Origin: Bacteroidota bacterium
GTDB taxonomy: Bacteria; Bacteroidota; Bacteroidia; Chitinophagales; Chitinophagaceae
NCBI GenBank assembly: GCA_025363385.1
Contig: JANYEA010000063.1
Coordinates: 1 to 64,000, forward strand
Reading direction: 5' to 3'
DNA: 64,000 nt
Positions 1-9,594 of the stretch are shown here, in pieces. How positions within the stretch are numbered: the stretch's first letter is position 1; each line of letters starts with the position of its first letter. Below the pieces are notes generated by a model. That model made no database searches and was not told the origin of the DNA. It saw only the letters and a program-made list of their open reading frames with translations. Position numbers and translations under genes: made by a program.

Positions 1-123
1 TTGTTGGTCTGAAACCTTTTCGAAAACTCTATGGCGTTTATTCCCTTAAACATAACTAAATTATTTAGACACAAAATACTAAATATATTAGTCATTACAA
101 AGCCTTTATTTTATCTTCGAGAA

Positions 124-1083
124 TTAAATACCTAATCCTAAATTTTTAAAGACATTTTCGTTATGCCATTTCAAATTTTCTAGAGCTGGATAATGCTTGT
201 TTTCTTTAGGGTATACTATTTGTTTTCCTTCTAGCGATTTAAGCATGTTTTCTGATGGATATTCTGTAAATGATTTTGAAATAGCAACCCGATAGTTTTC
301 ATTTAAAGTGATTAGACCTCGATCAAACGCTCTATGCAAATTTGGGCTTAGGGAAATACCATTAGTAATAGTATCATTATGGGAAACAGAAAAAGGAACA
401 ATGTGACAGGCGTCTACCATTTGAATATCGTAACCGGATACAATTCTCATTCCTGAGATACAACAAGAATAATCATATATTTTAGGGACTACTTTTTTAA
501 AAACACCACACCTAACAAAAATTTCTTCTTCGTCAGCGCTTTCTATTTGTTTTTGATATTCTATACTAGGTTCATTGAGAATTTGTGCAGTCACTTCATC
601 AACCAAACCATATTGTTGATGAATTTTGTCTGCTTTCCCAAAATATTTTGCTGTTAGAAATTGGTAAATTTCTTTTCTTGTGTTTGGATTTTGAAACAAA
701 GCAAATAAATTAGAATCTAAGTAAGAATACTCTACTGATTCTTTTAATTGAGAAAAACTTTTTATTGAGTGTGAACTTGTAATTAGTATTTCTTTACCAA
801 AATAAGTCTTAAGATTCCAAAAGCCTTCTTTCTTCATATGGAAAAAAGGTAAAGCAAAATTTGGTTGAAAATCATCGGATTTAACTAGTCTATTCCAATT
901 GTCTTTAAATCTTGCAACTAATAATGGGCTAATTATAATTTTGTTTTCTACAATTTCACCAAAAGCAATTGATTCAATTACTGATAATAGTAAAATTGGT
1001 TTATGAGGCGCTTTTAAACCATTGACTGTTGCCCGATTAAGACTACCAAATCTTTTTAGAAATTCTATTACTACCGTTTCCAT
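124..1083 (-). CDS. HNH endonuclease, restriction-like
   Basis: Predicted nuclease of 319 aa. The C-terminal part holds an HNH-type core: 'DACHIVPF' (His227), then 'NGISLSPNLHRAFDRG' (Asn241, Asn248, His250), the pattern of HNH_2-type modification-dependent restriction enzymes. The N-terminal part (about 20-100) contains 'APHKPILLL' and 'PFFHMKKEGFW', which resembles the domain in front of HNH in McrA-like enzymes that read phosphorothioate or modified DNA; that link is from memory of the family and is inference. The frame can be read from a TTG at 1089, but the ATG at 1083 is preferred. It is a single gene, divergent from the integrase at 1510, and lies just outside the tRNA-Phe-derived repeat at 1305, so it may belong to the older chromosome or to another accretion. 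HNH nuclease is likely; the substrate is unknown. Confidence 0.75.
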   Translation of the reverse strand: METVVIEFLKRFGSLNRATVNGLKAPHKPILLLSVIESIAFGEIVENKIIISPLLVARFKDNWNRLVKSDDFQPNFALPFFHMKKEGFWNLKTYFGKEILITSSHSIKSFSQLKESVEYSYLDSNLFALFQNPNTRKEIYQFLTAKYFGKADKIHQQYGLVDEVTAQILNEPSIEYQKQIESADEEEIFVRCGVFKKVVPKIYDYSCCISGMRIVSGYDIQMVDACHIVPFSVSHNDTITNGISLSPNLHRAFDRGLITLNENYRVAISKSFTEYPSENMLKSLEGKQIVYPKENKHYPALENLKWHNENVFKNLGLGI

Positions 1084-1268
1084 TGCCAAATAATTGGATT
1101 ACAATATTTACATCTTCTTATAATGTACAAAAACAAATCAATAAATTGATATTTATAAAGTGTTGTTTACTAATAAATATTAGAGAGGTTGAATACCGTA
1201 GCAAACAAAAAAAAGTAAAATGATAGTGATGGGCTCAAAAACGCGCACGGGTTCGCGCATTAAATAGA

Positions 1269-1293
1269 AAAACCCACGACCAGCGTGGGTTTT
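1269..1293 (-). terminator. Hairpin terminator downstream of the tRNA-Phe 3' fragment
   Basis: Ten-base-pair stem (1269-1278 with 1284-1293) around the 5-nt loop ACCAG, with A and T tracts on its flanks. It lies just past the 3' side of the tRNA-Phe fragment at 1305-1317, read on the minus strand. That is where the original tRNA-Phe terminator would be before island insertion. Because the flanks are A-rich on one side and T-rich on the other it could also work on the plus strand. Confidence 0.6.
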
Positions 1294-1304
1294 ATCGTTT
1301 AAAA

Positions 1305-1317
1305 GTGGTGTGGGCCG
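1305..1317 (-). repeat. Distal attachment site, 13-bp copy of the tRNA-Phe 3' end
   Basis: The 13-mer GTGGTGTGGGCCG is identical to 21562-21574, which is the 3' end of tRNA-Phe plus one base. The following bases (CCCGAACC) still look like part of a T-arm but differ from the complete tRNA. Orientation matches the tRNA, and a terminator hairpin follows on the minus strand. Read together, this is the far-end att site left by integration into tRNA-Phe. The repeat match is seen directly; the att role is inferred. Confidence 0.65.
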
Positions 1318-1445
1318 TACCCGAACCTTTACGCCCTATTACATTTCATTACTCTTAAATAGAACTCTATTACTGTTGATTTACAATGTTTTATAAAATT
1401 AATGGGCGGAAGAGATGTAAAGAAAAGTATCCTGCTATAATAATT

Positions 1446-1480
1446 TAGTACCCAAATTAGTACCTAAATTAGGTACCAAT
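1446..1480. repeat. Three phased 12-bp direct repeats before the integrase
   Basis: TAGTACCCAAAT (1446-1457), TAGTACCTAAAT (1458-1469) and the diverged 11-bp TAGGTACCAAT (1470-1480) follow each other without gaps, 29 bp before the integrase ATG. Tandem iterons between att and an integrase start are typical of recombinase arm-binding sites or of a repressor operator. Function is inferred. The rest of the 1090-1509 gap holds the terminator and att site described separately and nothing else I can support. Confidence 0.5.
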
Positions 1481-1509
1481 AACTACCTTTGATTCCTCAA
1501 TCTTTCATT

Positions 1510-2844
1510 ATGGCCAGAATCAATACCGGAGTCAATTTTTACCTTAAAACTCCAAAAGCAAAAGCAAGTCAAATACGTGCCGTATTCAATTATAGTTACC
1601 AGAGATTAATGTATACTGAGGCCAAACTTAAAATAGAGACTCAATTCTGGAACCCTAATGATCAACGAGCAAGAAATACCAAATCATTCCCTGGCCATTC
1701 TACTTTTAATGACACACTAGATAAAATAGAACTAACAATCTTAGATGCTTATAGAGATTATAAAAATGAATTTGGCTTAGAGCCAAGTGTTGATAACTTT
1801 CTAAATATCATTAAACAAAAGAGAGGGAAGAATCTTCCACCAGTTGTGAAGCCAATAGAATTATTTGGGTTCATTGAAAATTTTATCGAAGACGCAAAAA
1901 ACGGATTGCATTTAAATCTTACTAATGGGAGATCTGTTTCAAGTGTTACAATAAGGACTTATGAACAAACATATAAGCTTCTACAGGCATACGCGGGTTT
2001 CAAAAAGCAAGAACTACTGTTTGATGATATTAATGGAGAGTTTCATTCCCGATTCGTAAACTATCTAACAAAAGAATATAAAAGCAAGGAAACAAAGCAA
2101 TCTTTTAAGATTAATACAGTTGGTAAACATCTAACGAACATTAAAACGTTTATGAGTAAGGCCTTAGAAAGAAAACTAACAAGCAATAACTCTTTTAGAG
2201 ATAGGGGATTTAAAGTGATTCATGAAAATATTGAATCAATATATCTTACAAGTGATGAAGTAAATTCCTTTTATAATTATGATTTTAGTAAAGACAAAAA
2301 GCTAGAACGAGTTCGCGATATGTTTATTATTGGATGTGATACCGGCTTAAGAATATCTGATTTAAAACGTTTAAAAAAAGAGCATGTTATTATAGATGAT
2401 GGGGATATGTATATCAGAATAGAGATGAAGAAAACCGAAAAGATTACTTCAATACCAATAACTAAAAGAGTAGAAAATATTATAGCAAAATATGAGTCAA
2501 TGACTGGTGAGTTTTTTCCAAAATCAATTTCGGACCAAAAAGCCAATGATTACATAAAAGAAGCTGCTAGTCATGTTGAAGAACTCAAAAAAAGTGTAAT
2601 CTATAATACTACTGTTGAAGGTGAAAGGAAGTCAATGGTAATACCTAAATACGATTTAATAACTAACCACACATCTAGAAGATCATTTGCAACGAATGCA
2701 ATATTAAAGGGCTTATCAAGAGATGTAGTTATGAAATTGACTGGACACAAGACCGAGAAGTCATTTAATAGATATTTAAGAATGGATGAAAGAGATCTTG
2801 CTAAGCTTCATACACTTCAATTAAAAGAGCTTGGATTGATATAA
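1510..2844 (+). CDS. Tyrosine recombinase/integrase (distal end of island)
   Basis: Site-specific recombinase of the phage integrase family, 444 aa. An N-terminal arm-binding region (about 1-110), a SAM-like core-binding domain (about 115-225) and a C-terminal catalytic domain are visible. Catalytic residues are complete: Arg281 in 'TGLRISDL', His387 and Arg390 in 'HTSRRSF', His413 in 'LTGHKT', and nucleophile Tyr422 in 'NRYLRM'. The frame opens upstream at a TTG (1489), but the ATG at 1510 gives 'MARINTGVNF', a usual start for Bacteroidota integrases. The gene reads away from the att site at 1305, with three iterons in its leader. It probably catalyses integration or excision of the island or of an earlier element at the same tRNA. 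It is clearly different from the second integrase at 20142. Confidence 0.88.
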   Translation: MARINTGVNFYLKTPKAKASQIRAVFNYSYQRLMYTEAKLKIETQFWNPNDQRARNTKSFPGHSTFNDTLDKIELTILDAYRDYKNEFGLEPSVDNFLNIIKQKRGKNLPPVVKPIELFGFIENFIEDAKNGLHLNLTNGRSVSSVTIRTYEQTYKLLQAYAGFKKQELLFDDINGEFHSRFVNYLTKEYKSKETKQSFKINTVGKHLTNIKTFMSKALERKLTSNNSFRDRGFKVIHENIESIYLTSDEVNSFYNYDFSKDKKLERVRDMFIIGCDTGLRISDLKRLKKEHVIIDDGDMYIRIEMKKTEKITSIPITKRVENIIAKYESMTGEFFPKSISDQKANDYIKEAASHVEELKKSVIYNTTVEGERKSMVIPKYDLITNHTSRRSFATNAILKGLSRDVVMKLTGHKTEKSFNRYLRMDERDLAKLHTLQLKELGLI

Positions 2845-3434
2845 ATTAACTTGAAATAAATTTGACTCTGCAATTGATTACAATGTGGGTATTGCAACTC
2901 AGAATAAATTTATATATGAATTTTGATTCAATTTAAATTGAATAGCATTGAGTGTACTTTTGGCAATAGTTATGTAAATAACAAGGAATAGTACAGACCT
3001 TTTATGATATCAATAATTAGGTAGTTATTCTAGACCTAACACTAAATTCTACTTGTCTTTTTTTTCGTGATATTGAGTTCACGATAAATTGGATTTTCTT
3101 TTAACCCATTTTATTCCGTTTTTCCATTTTGCGTTTCTGGTCTTTTTGATACGATTCTTATGTATTCTTGTTTGGGGTCATCTTGCTCATCGTGATATTT
3201 CTCTTTAATTATTTTGTAATTCATTTTGATCAATTTAAATCAGTAAATATTTCTTTATTTAGAAATCTTAATACCCAGAACATATTAAACTGAAAATCAA
3301 AAATTTTTCCTGCCTACTATTTCTATTCCGCAAACATTTTATGAAATTGAATTGATAATAATAATCATTTACCTAATCATTACTTATATGAATTACCAAC
3401 AAGGGTCATAAAATTATATTCGACTCTTCTTATC
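2845..3434. other. Intergenic region, mostly empty
   Basis: AT-rich stretch of 590 bases between the integrase and the MBL gene, whose 3' ends converge here. I find no clear T-tailed terminator: the 6-bp stem TCGTGA/TCACGA near 3067-3086 lacks a downstream T run. The only coding candidate is the 37-codon frame listed at 3111-3224. Confidence 0.5.
3111..3224 (-). CDS. Possible small charged protein, 37 aa
   Basis: A minus-strand frame of 37 codons from ATG (3224) to TAA, beginning 'MNYKIIKEKYHDEQDD' and rich in Lys, Glu and Asp. It has no signal peptide, membrane segment or motif I recognise. It lies alone in a 590-base gap downstream of the MBL gene and reads in the same direction. There is no independent support such as a ribosome binding site, so it may be chance. 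Confidence 0.2.
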   Translation of the reverse strand: MNYKIIKEKYHDEQDDPKQEYIRIVSKRPETQNGKTE

Positions 3435-4529
3435 TTAATCATTATCGGAAAACTCAAATATAACTGGTGCTGTATTGGTTGGCGGAAAGTGGGTCGCAAC
3501 ATCATAATTAGCAAAAAAGGAGTCTCCATCAACAGCAAAAATTGAGCGTAACGTTGCATTGTCATCCGTGAAAAATAAATGACAAGTGCCGCTGCGTTGT
3601 GTGTGAAGTATGATGGTCACAAGGCATTCTTTGGTGGGAAGATTATATTTATTTTCGCCGTCTGCACTGATTAGAAAATTATTGCATCGGATCATTTCAT
3701 ATAGTTCAATGCTGTTATTACTACTGCTGCCGTGATGGCTTACTTTCACAAGGTCGCAATCCAGTGGATTTTCTTTTGTGTAACCCATTTTACGTAATGA
3801 CGCAACTATGACAGATGGCCATGCATCAGCGAGCCACAGAATTTTTGTTTTTCTGTGTTCAGTCAACATACTAATACTGCTTGCATTTTCTATTGAATTA
3901 TCTTCAGTCCAATTTTCGTAAACAAAAGAATTAATTGGTATTTGATAATCCGAAATAGATTTAGATACAGCGGAACTGATGAAGGTATTTTCTTCACGCT
4001 CTAATGGAAGTTTATTTTCAGGAGAATATTTTTGATGCAGGGCTTTTAGGTTTTCAGGAGCGGGGGAGAGTATCGTAATCTCAAGTTCGTGCAAGTGAAA
4101 GCTGAGTAAGTCAGTTGTGATATCCCGTGCAGGTACTTGATCTGTTTGCTGCAGGTATGCCGCAAGCCGATCGCCCTGCCGGATACTTTTGGCTTCGCTC
4201 GATTGACTCTGAACCTGGTGAAAAACGTCGTTGCTAGTCCTTGGACTGTTGTACAGCCATTGAAGTTTGGTATGGGGCAGTTCGCCCCGCTGCACTGCAT
4301 CGATGTAAGCCAGTACGCCACCGATATGGTCATCGTGTATATGTGAAACAATCCATGCATCAAAATGCTCCCCATCCTGGGTGAGCTTTTTGATTTCATT
4401 GAGGAGAAACCTTGAAAATGTTCTGGCATGTCCGGCGTCAATTATTACGTTGTGCAGTTTTCCGTTATCACCTGCAAATTGGATACGTGCAGCATCAGAA
4501 CATCCCGCCTGATAAAAAAACAATTTCAT
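3435..4529 (-). CDS. Metallo-beta-lactamase-fold hydrolase of a defence operon
   Basis: Soluble protein of 364 aa with an MBL fold of the ComEC/RNase-Z-like style. The metal motif HxHxDH is complete ('HIHDDH', His63, His65, Asp67, His68), followed by Asp235 in 'WLADAW' and His265-His266 in 'SHHGSS'. No membrane segment is seen, so it is a stand-alone hydrolase and not a DNA uptake channel. It starts 11 bases after the stop of the protease-NTPase gene, so the two are almost certainly co-transcribed. In type 1 AVAST systems an MBL-fold protein (Avs1A) is paired with a trypsin-like protease and a STAND NTPase, and this gene fits that place. Substrate unknown; nuclease or nucleotide hydrolase are possible. 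Confidence 0.8.
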   Translation of the reverse strand: MKLFFYQAGCSDAARIQFAGDNGKLHNVIIDAGHARTFSRFLLNEIKKLTQDGEHFDAWIVSHIHDDHIGGVLAYIDAVQRGELPHTKLQWLYNSPRTSNDVFHQVQSQSSEAKSIRQGDRLAAYLQQTDQVPARDITTDLLSFHLHELEITILSPAPENLKALHQKYSPENKLPLEREENTFISSAVSKSISDYQIPINSFVYENWTEDNSIENASSISMLTEHRKTKILWLADAWPSVIVASLRKMGYTKENPLDCDLVKVSHHGSSSNNSIELYEMIRCNNFLISADGENKYNLPTKECLVTIILHTQRSGTCHLFFTDDNATLRSIFAVDGDSFFANYDVATHFPPTNTAPVIFEFSDND

Positions 4530-4540
4530 ACTGTTGATGT

Positions 4541-7500
4541 TTAATCTCTTTTACTAAGTTCAATCTTTCCCTGTAGGCGGCCATCTTCAAACGCATAGAC
4601 TCCGCTGATTACTTTCACAAATATCCCTGCCCTTGGTCGCCCGGTATTACGCCAGTCGATCTTTTCACCGTTGAGTACCCAGATCATTGCAAGTTTCTTT
4701 TCATTCAGGAATCTTTGCAGTGCATCAGCGCGTATCAGCAGCCCGTCCGGGTTATCGGCAGAGACAATGGTTTCACCTTGCGCATTACAAAAATCACCAT
4801 CGATTTTGGAATAGTTCATCTCCATTCCCTCGAAAAATAATTTACATGGCATGTCATACATAAAATGCGCGCCAGATTTATCGTCGCTCATTTCTCCTAC
4901 GGCTTCAGTTATCGTTACCTTCAGTGGCAGGTTGGTTCCATCTATTTTATGCCAGGTTTCTTTTTCATTATTTTCTGTAGCTGGCGCCCAGTAGTTTTCG
5001 CGGTTGATCAGGTTTAGGTTTGCCTTATTGGACTCAGGCATCCAGTTGTAATGATTGCGTTTTTTTCTAAGTGCGGTAATAACAGCAGGCAAATCTTTTT
5101 GTTTTACAAGATAACTCTGTATATGGTAGTCAATGCTTTTTTTAACGCGGTTATACCTGTCCTCTCCAATGGCCTTGGGTTGCTCCCACTTTTGATACCT
5201 TGAAAGATAAAGCCAGGGGTTACCTTGCCCATCTTGTTTGGCAATTACGGTTGCCGGATCAGGGAGATCATCTTTCAGCGTCAGCCATTTTTCTCCTGGA
5301 ATGTTCCAGTGAGTGTATAATTGTTCTGACCACCAGGGAATGGTAGGCGTCACACCGATATCGTATACATTTTCATTGTCTTCTTCCTGCCCGTTATGAT
5401 AACGCAGTGCTTTTCTTGTTGTGAAAGCAGGGTCGATATCTCTTAAATAACCTAACCAAGGGCCATTGTAAAAGGCGATCTTATCTCTTCCTCCTTTTTC
5501 ATTGACCTTGAAATTGTCTGCAATTAAACTCATGATCTCGTAAAAAGCGATCCATTGGTATTTTTTACCGATCCTTTCCATTTTATTTTCTGAACGGTTA
5601 TTATATGATTCGACGCTCGATTCATAAAGGCCATGTAACTCCGGATTATACCCCAACTCAAAGACCCGCTGAACGATCCAGCGTTTAATGGGTTCTGTTT
5701 CAAAAAAGTTACGCTGCCAGTTTGTTGTTCGCAAGATAGTCCTCAAGTGTGATACACCCCGTTCTCTCAAAAATTTAGATTGTTCGACTGTCAAAGAATT
5801 ATCTAGCGATTCCTGTAAGCGCTGAAGCTTTATATTTGTTTTGGAAAGGTTCTGCTCGTAAACCAATTCACTATTTTTTCGAATGAATTCTGTTTTCTTA
5901 TTAGTTAAATTGACTTTAAACGAATCAACCTTGCCAAATGCAGTTACGGCATACCGTACTTTTTTAGGCAACGCACTCAGAAAATCGGAATATGATTTTT
6001 TAGCAGTAAAACTCACCGGGTGAAAATTGTGTAAAGCACTTTCCACTACATACCTGCCAAAATCCCATACCATCACAGAATGAATGATGGCATTCTGGTA
6101 AAACCAATGTTTAGCTTGGAATTCAGGGTGACTTGGGTCTTTGTTTAATGCATCGATAACTGTCTGTTCTGGCATTAGTGGCATGGCACTTTGATAAGGC
6201 GGACGAAAATGTTCAGGATCAGCCTGCACAGCAAGACTCCTGTGAAGCGCACACTCTATGGTATTGCGCGCATAATCACGAAGCAGTAAATGCTCTGGTG
6301 GATTGCGATCTTTGAAAATAATATCATACACGTATTGCGCAATATTTCTGCAACCTTCGGCGCTTGTTGTTCGCAAAGCACAACCGTATACTACTGCATA
6401 CAGTCGTTCAAGAATGTACATATCATTGGTGTCTTTAAATGTTTCCAGTAAACCGATCAATACCTGTGGCTGTTCTTCTAAAAGGTTAACAAGGGCTTTG
6501 GTGCTTTTATCCCTTACGGTTATCATTGTTGATGCCAAACACCAGATCAATACCAGTGCAGTAAGCCGGGTTGTTTCTGGATCAAGTGAAGAAGAGATCC
6601 CCGGTTGCCATGCCCAGTCAAGTAATCGCTTGATCGGGTATGCGCTTCCGTTATCACGATGCCCGGAATAATAACGGATATGCTGTTGCCAGAATGCATC
6701 CCTCTGTGTCATGGTATATTGCAAGAGGTTCCAGTGAAGCCTGTTGGCATTGAAAGGATGGTTTACGATCGTGGCCATTTCTTCCAGGCACAGCAGGTAT
6801 TGATCATAGCCCATTTCGAAATCTTCGCTTTTTAACCATGCCGTCAGTTTGGTGTCATCGATGGAATCAACCTTCCTGAATTTTAAACTGTTCATAACAA
6901 GGTGACTTAATTCGCTTTTGATATTATAATATCTGTGATTGTCATTCTCTTCCTTTGACCATGCAAATGATTCAAATATCTCAACCCCGAATTTTTCAGG
7001 CAGTATCACTGCAAAAGCCTCGAGCAACCCTCCATTGCGCCAGAAGGATTCCTCCATCAGTTTGCCTAACTCTCCTTCCTTTCCAAAAGCCTTCATCATG
7101 GATTCTCTTATAGGATAAGGTTCTAAGAGCATTTCTGCCATATAGAAATCCCCTAAGCGTTCATACGCGAAATACAATACTTCGGTTTGCATTTCCGCTG
7201 TTTCCGAAAATCCTGTTGACTGTACTAGGATATTTTCCTGGATAAGATCACGTAACAGGTGCCCATGTGCAGGAAACTTTTCATCAAACAATTTCAATGC
7301 CTCCGGAAGAGGGAGAGACCGACTGTGCGGTTGATCAAAACAATTCTTTGCAAAAACACGTAAAGCATTTACCAGCAAATTTGGTACGCGCAAATTGTAT
7401 TCCTCGCGCTTGGCCTCAAATCTTTTGGAAAGTGCTGAGAGGTACAAGTCAAATAAACTCATCACACCATGAAATCCCTGTGGGAATTTTTTTCCGGGCA

Positions 7501-9295
7501 ATGCACTCACTCCTATACAAACGAGTTGTAAGAACAATGGATTGGTGAATTCCGGGGTGAGTATCGGAAACCGGGGTTGTTGCAGACCGAAATGTTCACA
7601 GAAAAGTCGTAACGCTTCATATTCATTTCCGGAAAATCCTTCATGGGTAAAATGAGTGACGAGTGCATCGTCCTGTACAACCTTCGGGATAATGGAGTTG
7701 TAATAGGTACTGCGAACTGTTAATACCAAGGCGATATGCGGATAGGTTTTGATATTCTCTATCAGGCCGCTAAGTTCCGCAGGCCAGATCTCATGGCCGG
7801 CACCTTCATTCAGTGCATCGATCATAAACAAAACACGTTCACCTGTTTGCTGTCCAATTCTGTCCAATGTCCGTAAGAGTTCAGCTTTGGTACAGGACAG
7901 CCCAAGCTGAGTCAATATGTTCTGCCATGCGCCCTGCCCGCTTCTGAACAACTGACCTAATAATAAAACAGCTGGCTTACCCTGTTTGTTTTTTAGATTA
8001 GCAATATCACCCAGCATGTGTGACTTTCCGCATCCTCCTTCACCCTTGATTAGTAAAACCGGATGATTAGAAAGGCTGATGTTAAGATTGGCTAGTGCAT
8101 CGATGAAATTGCGAATGGCTCTTTGAATATCACCTAAAAAAGCGATCTCTGCACCAAAGTAATTAGTGTACCGTGTATCTTTTCCTGCTAAACTTTCCTT
8201 TTCTTCTTTATCCCATTGCAAATGGTAACAGGCTGAAAGGTTCTGACTGGTAAGATCATTCAGTTCTTTTAACGAAGCATAGATAGCTTCTATTTCAATG
8301 ATCACCCCGGGTCTTGTGTCAACTGTTGCATACCATGACTTCACCATCCTGCGCACTTCATCGAGTTTTTTCTGCGCTGCATCTATCTCCGGGATAATGC
8401 TCTCTGTAAGATACATGCGTTGGGTCAGCCATTCATCAACAGCTTTTTCAAGCCTTTGGTTAAATATTGCATCCCTTGTGATATCGTTGAATAGTTTACC
8501 GATAGGTAACCGGAAATTAAGTTCCTTGCTGAAGCGCGGACCCAAGTTGGAAATGGCCGAATCAATATGACGTTTGAAAAATACCGGTGTCACACCAAAT
8601 CCACCGGCAAAGGAAAAAGCAATAGTGTGTTTGAAGTTCTGTTCAAGGATATGGTTGACGGTTCTGAGGTATTGCGCGTAAATTGTCCTTCCAGATTCTT
8701 CGGGCCTGAAACGGGTGAAGATTCCAAGCAAGAAAATTTCGTTGGAGTGGCTGGCAAAAATACCCGCACCGGAAAAACCACTGACGGCCCAGCTACTGTA
8801 ATCTTCCGTTAGCTGTAACTGGAATTTATCAACGCCTGTCATGACCTGGCTCCACAGTGGGCTGATCGCAACCAGTTCTCTTCCTTGCGTTGCATTGGGA
8901 AAACCTTTTGAAGCAAATGCGGTTTCTTCACTTCGTTCATTGATCACTCTTAGTTCGGGTAAAGTTCCTGTAAGTGATTCTATTTCTCTTCTGTTTAGTT
9001 CGAGAATTGCAATATCTGTATCTATATGGGGTGATATAAGTCTATGATCTATCGTGTGATCGATGGATTTGTAATTTCTCGTTACATTGTTATAAACATC
9101 TAAGCTTATCTTTTCAAGGGGTATTGTGAACAGATCACGATCTTCAAACAGGTTGTGTGCTGCGGTTATTATGTATATCTTATCTCCTAAATGTTCACTT
9201 GCATAGATCATGCCGGTACCGATGGTCTGTTCGCTTTGATGTAAGCGGATTCTTACCGTTAACCTGGATATCATTAAATCGTTTGCTGCCGTCAT
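4541..9295 (-). CDS. Trypsin-like protease fused to STAND-like NTPase (Avs-like)
   Basis: Giant protein of 1584 aa. Residues 1-220 form a trypsin-like serine protease domain: His47 in 'ITAAHN', Asp94 in 'DTDIAIL', Ser175 in 'GFSGAG'. After a helical linker (about 270-400) comes a P-loop NTPase: Walker A 'GEGGCGKS' (418-425), Walker B 'VLFMIDALNE' (Asp493) and an 'LVLTVRS' strand typical of NACHT/STAND NTPases. The remaining 1000 residues are mainly helical with no repeat I can name and would be the sensor. No signal peptide is seen despite the protease. It lies 11 bases upstream of the MBL gene, and about 300 bases downstream of the TIR-like NTPase gene. STAND proteins are inactive until they bind a trigger such as a phage protein; activation here would release protease activity (inferred). 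Confidence 0.82.
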   Translation of the reverse strand: MTAANDLMISRLTVRIRLHQSEQTIGTGMIYASEHLGDKIYIITAAHNLFEDRDLFTIPLEKISLDVYNNVTRNYKSIDHTIDHRLISPHIDTDIAILELNRREIESLTGTLPELRVINERSEETAFASKGFPNATQGRELVAISPLWSQVMTGVDKFQLQLTEDYSSWAVSGFSGAGIFASHSNEIFLLGIFTRFRPEESGRTIYAQYLRTVNHILEQNFKHTIAFSFAGGFGVTPVFFKRHIDSAISNLGPRFSKELNFRLPIGKLFNDITRDAIFNQRLEKAVDEWLTQRMYLTESIIPEIDAAQKKLDEVRRMVKSWYATVDTRPGVIIEIEAIYASLKELNDLTSQNLSACYHLQWDKEEKESLAGKDTRYTNYFGAEIAFLGDIQRAIRNFIDALANLNISLSNHPVLLIKGEGGCGKSHMLGDIANLKNKQGKPAVLLLGQLFRSGQGAWQNILTQLGLSCTKAELLRTLDRIGQQTGERVLFMIDALNEGAGHEIWPAELSGLIENIKTYPHIALVLTVRSTYYNSIIPKVVQDDALVTHFTHEGFSGNEYEALRLFCEHFGLQQPRFPILTPEFTNPLFLQLVCIGVSALPGKKFPQGFHGVMSLFDLYLSALSKRFEAKREEYNLRVPNLLVNALRVFAKNCFDQPHSRSLPLPEALKLFDEKFPAHGHLLRDLIQENILVQSTGFSETAEMQTEVLYFAYERLGDFYMAEMLLEPYPIRESMMKAFGKEGELGKLMEESFWRNGGLLEAFAVILPEKFGVEIFESFAWSKEENDNHRYYNIKSELSHLVMNSLKFRKVDSIDDTKLTAWLKSEDFEMGYDQYLLCLEEMATIVNHPFNANRLHWNLLQYTMTQRDAFWQQHIRYYSGHRDNGSAYPIKRLLDWAWQPGISSSLDPETTRLTALVLIWCLASTMITVRDKSTKALVNLLEEQPQVLIGLLETFKDTNDMYILERLYAVVYGCALRTTSAEGCRNIAQYVYDIIFKDRNPPEHLLLRDYARNTIECALHRSLAVQADPEHFRPPYQSAMPLMPEQTVIDALNKDPSHPEFQAKHWFYQNAIIHSVMVWDFGRYVVESALHNFHPVSFTAKKSYSDFLSALPKKVRYAVTAFGKVDSFKVNLTNKKTEFIRKNSELVYEQNLSKTNIKLQRLQESLDNSLTVEQSKFLRERGVSHLRTILRTTNWQRNFFETEPIKRWIVQRVFELGYNPELHGLYESSVESYNNRSENKMERIGKKYQWIAFYEIMSLIADNFKVNEKGGRDKIAFYNGPWLGYLRDIDPAFTTRKALRYHNGQEEDNENVYDIGVTPTIPWWSEQLYTHWNIPGEKWLTLKDDLPDPATVIAKQDGQGNPWLYLSRYQKWEQPKAIGEDRYNRVKKSIDYHIQSYLVKQKDLPAVITALRKKRNHYNWMPESNKANLNLINRENYWAPATENNEKETWHKIDGTNLPLKVTITEAVGEMSDDKSGAHFMYDMPCKLFFEGMEMNYSKIDGDFCNAQGETIVSADNPDGLLIRADALQRFLNEKKLAMIWVLNGEKIDWRNTGRPRAGIFVKVISGVYAFEDGRLQGKIELSKRD

Positions 9296-9594
9296 ATTGT
9301 ACCAATTTTTTTAAACTAACTGTTCAACTGTATATAAATAGATGGTTTTTGGAATTATGTAATAAAACCATTCATTTTTTGAATACGGGTGAGAAGTAAA
9401 ATATAGGAGAACTTGGGATTCTAAAGCAGTGGGAACCTAAAGAATCGCACAATTACTGACTATGGTTTACTTTTAAGGAACGATTCATAACTCGCTGTAT
9501 TACTTCCTTAAGGTGGTTGTCAGTGAATTGATTCGTCAACTGATTTTTCATTGAGTTATGTAAAAAACAACGGGGTCTTAACCTGTTACTATGC

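Noticed and set aside
3061-3090. Possible terminator with TCGTGA/TCACGA stem
   Set aside because: The T run is on the wrong side for either strand and the stem is only 6 bp.
3435-4529. MBL protein as a ComEC-type DNA uptake protein
   Set aside because: The hydrolase motif fits, but there are no membrane helices and the context is a defence operon.
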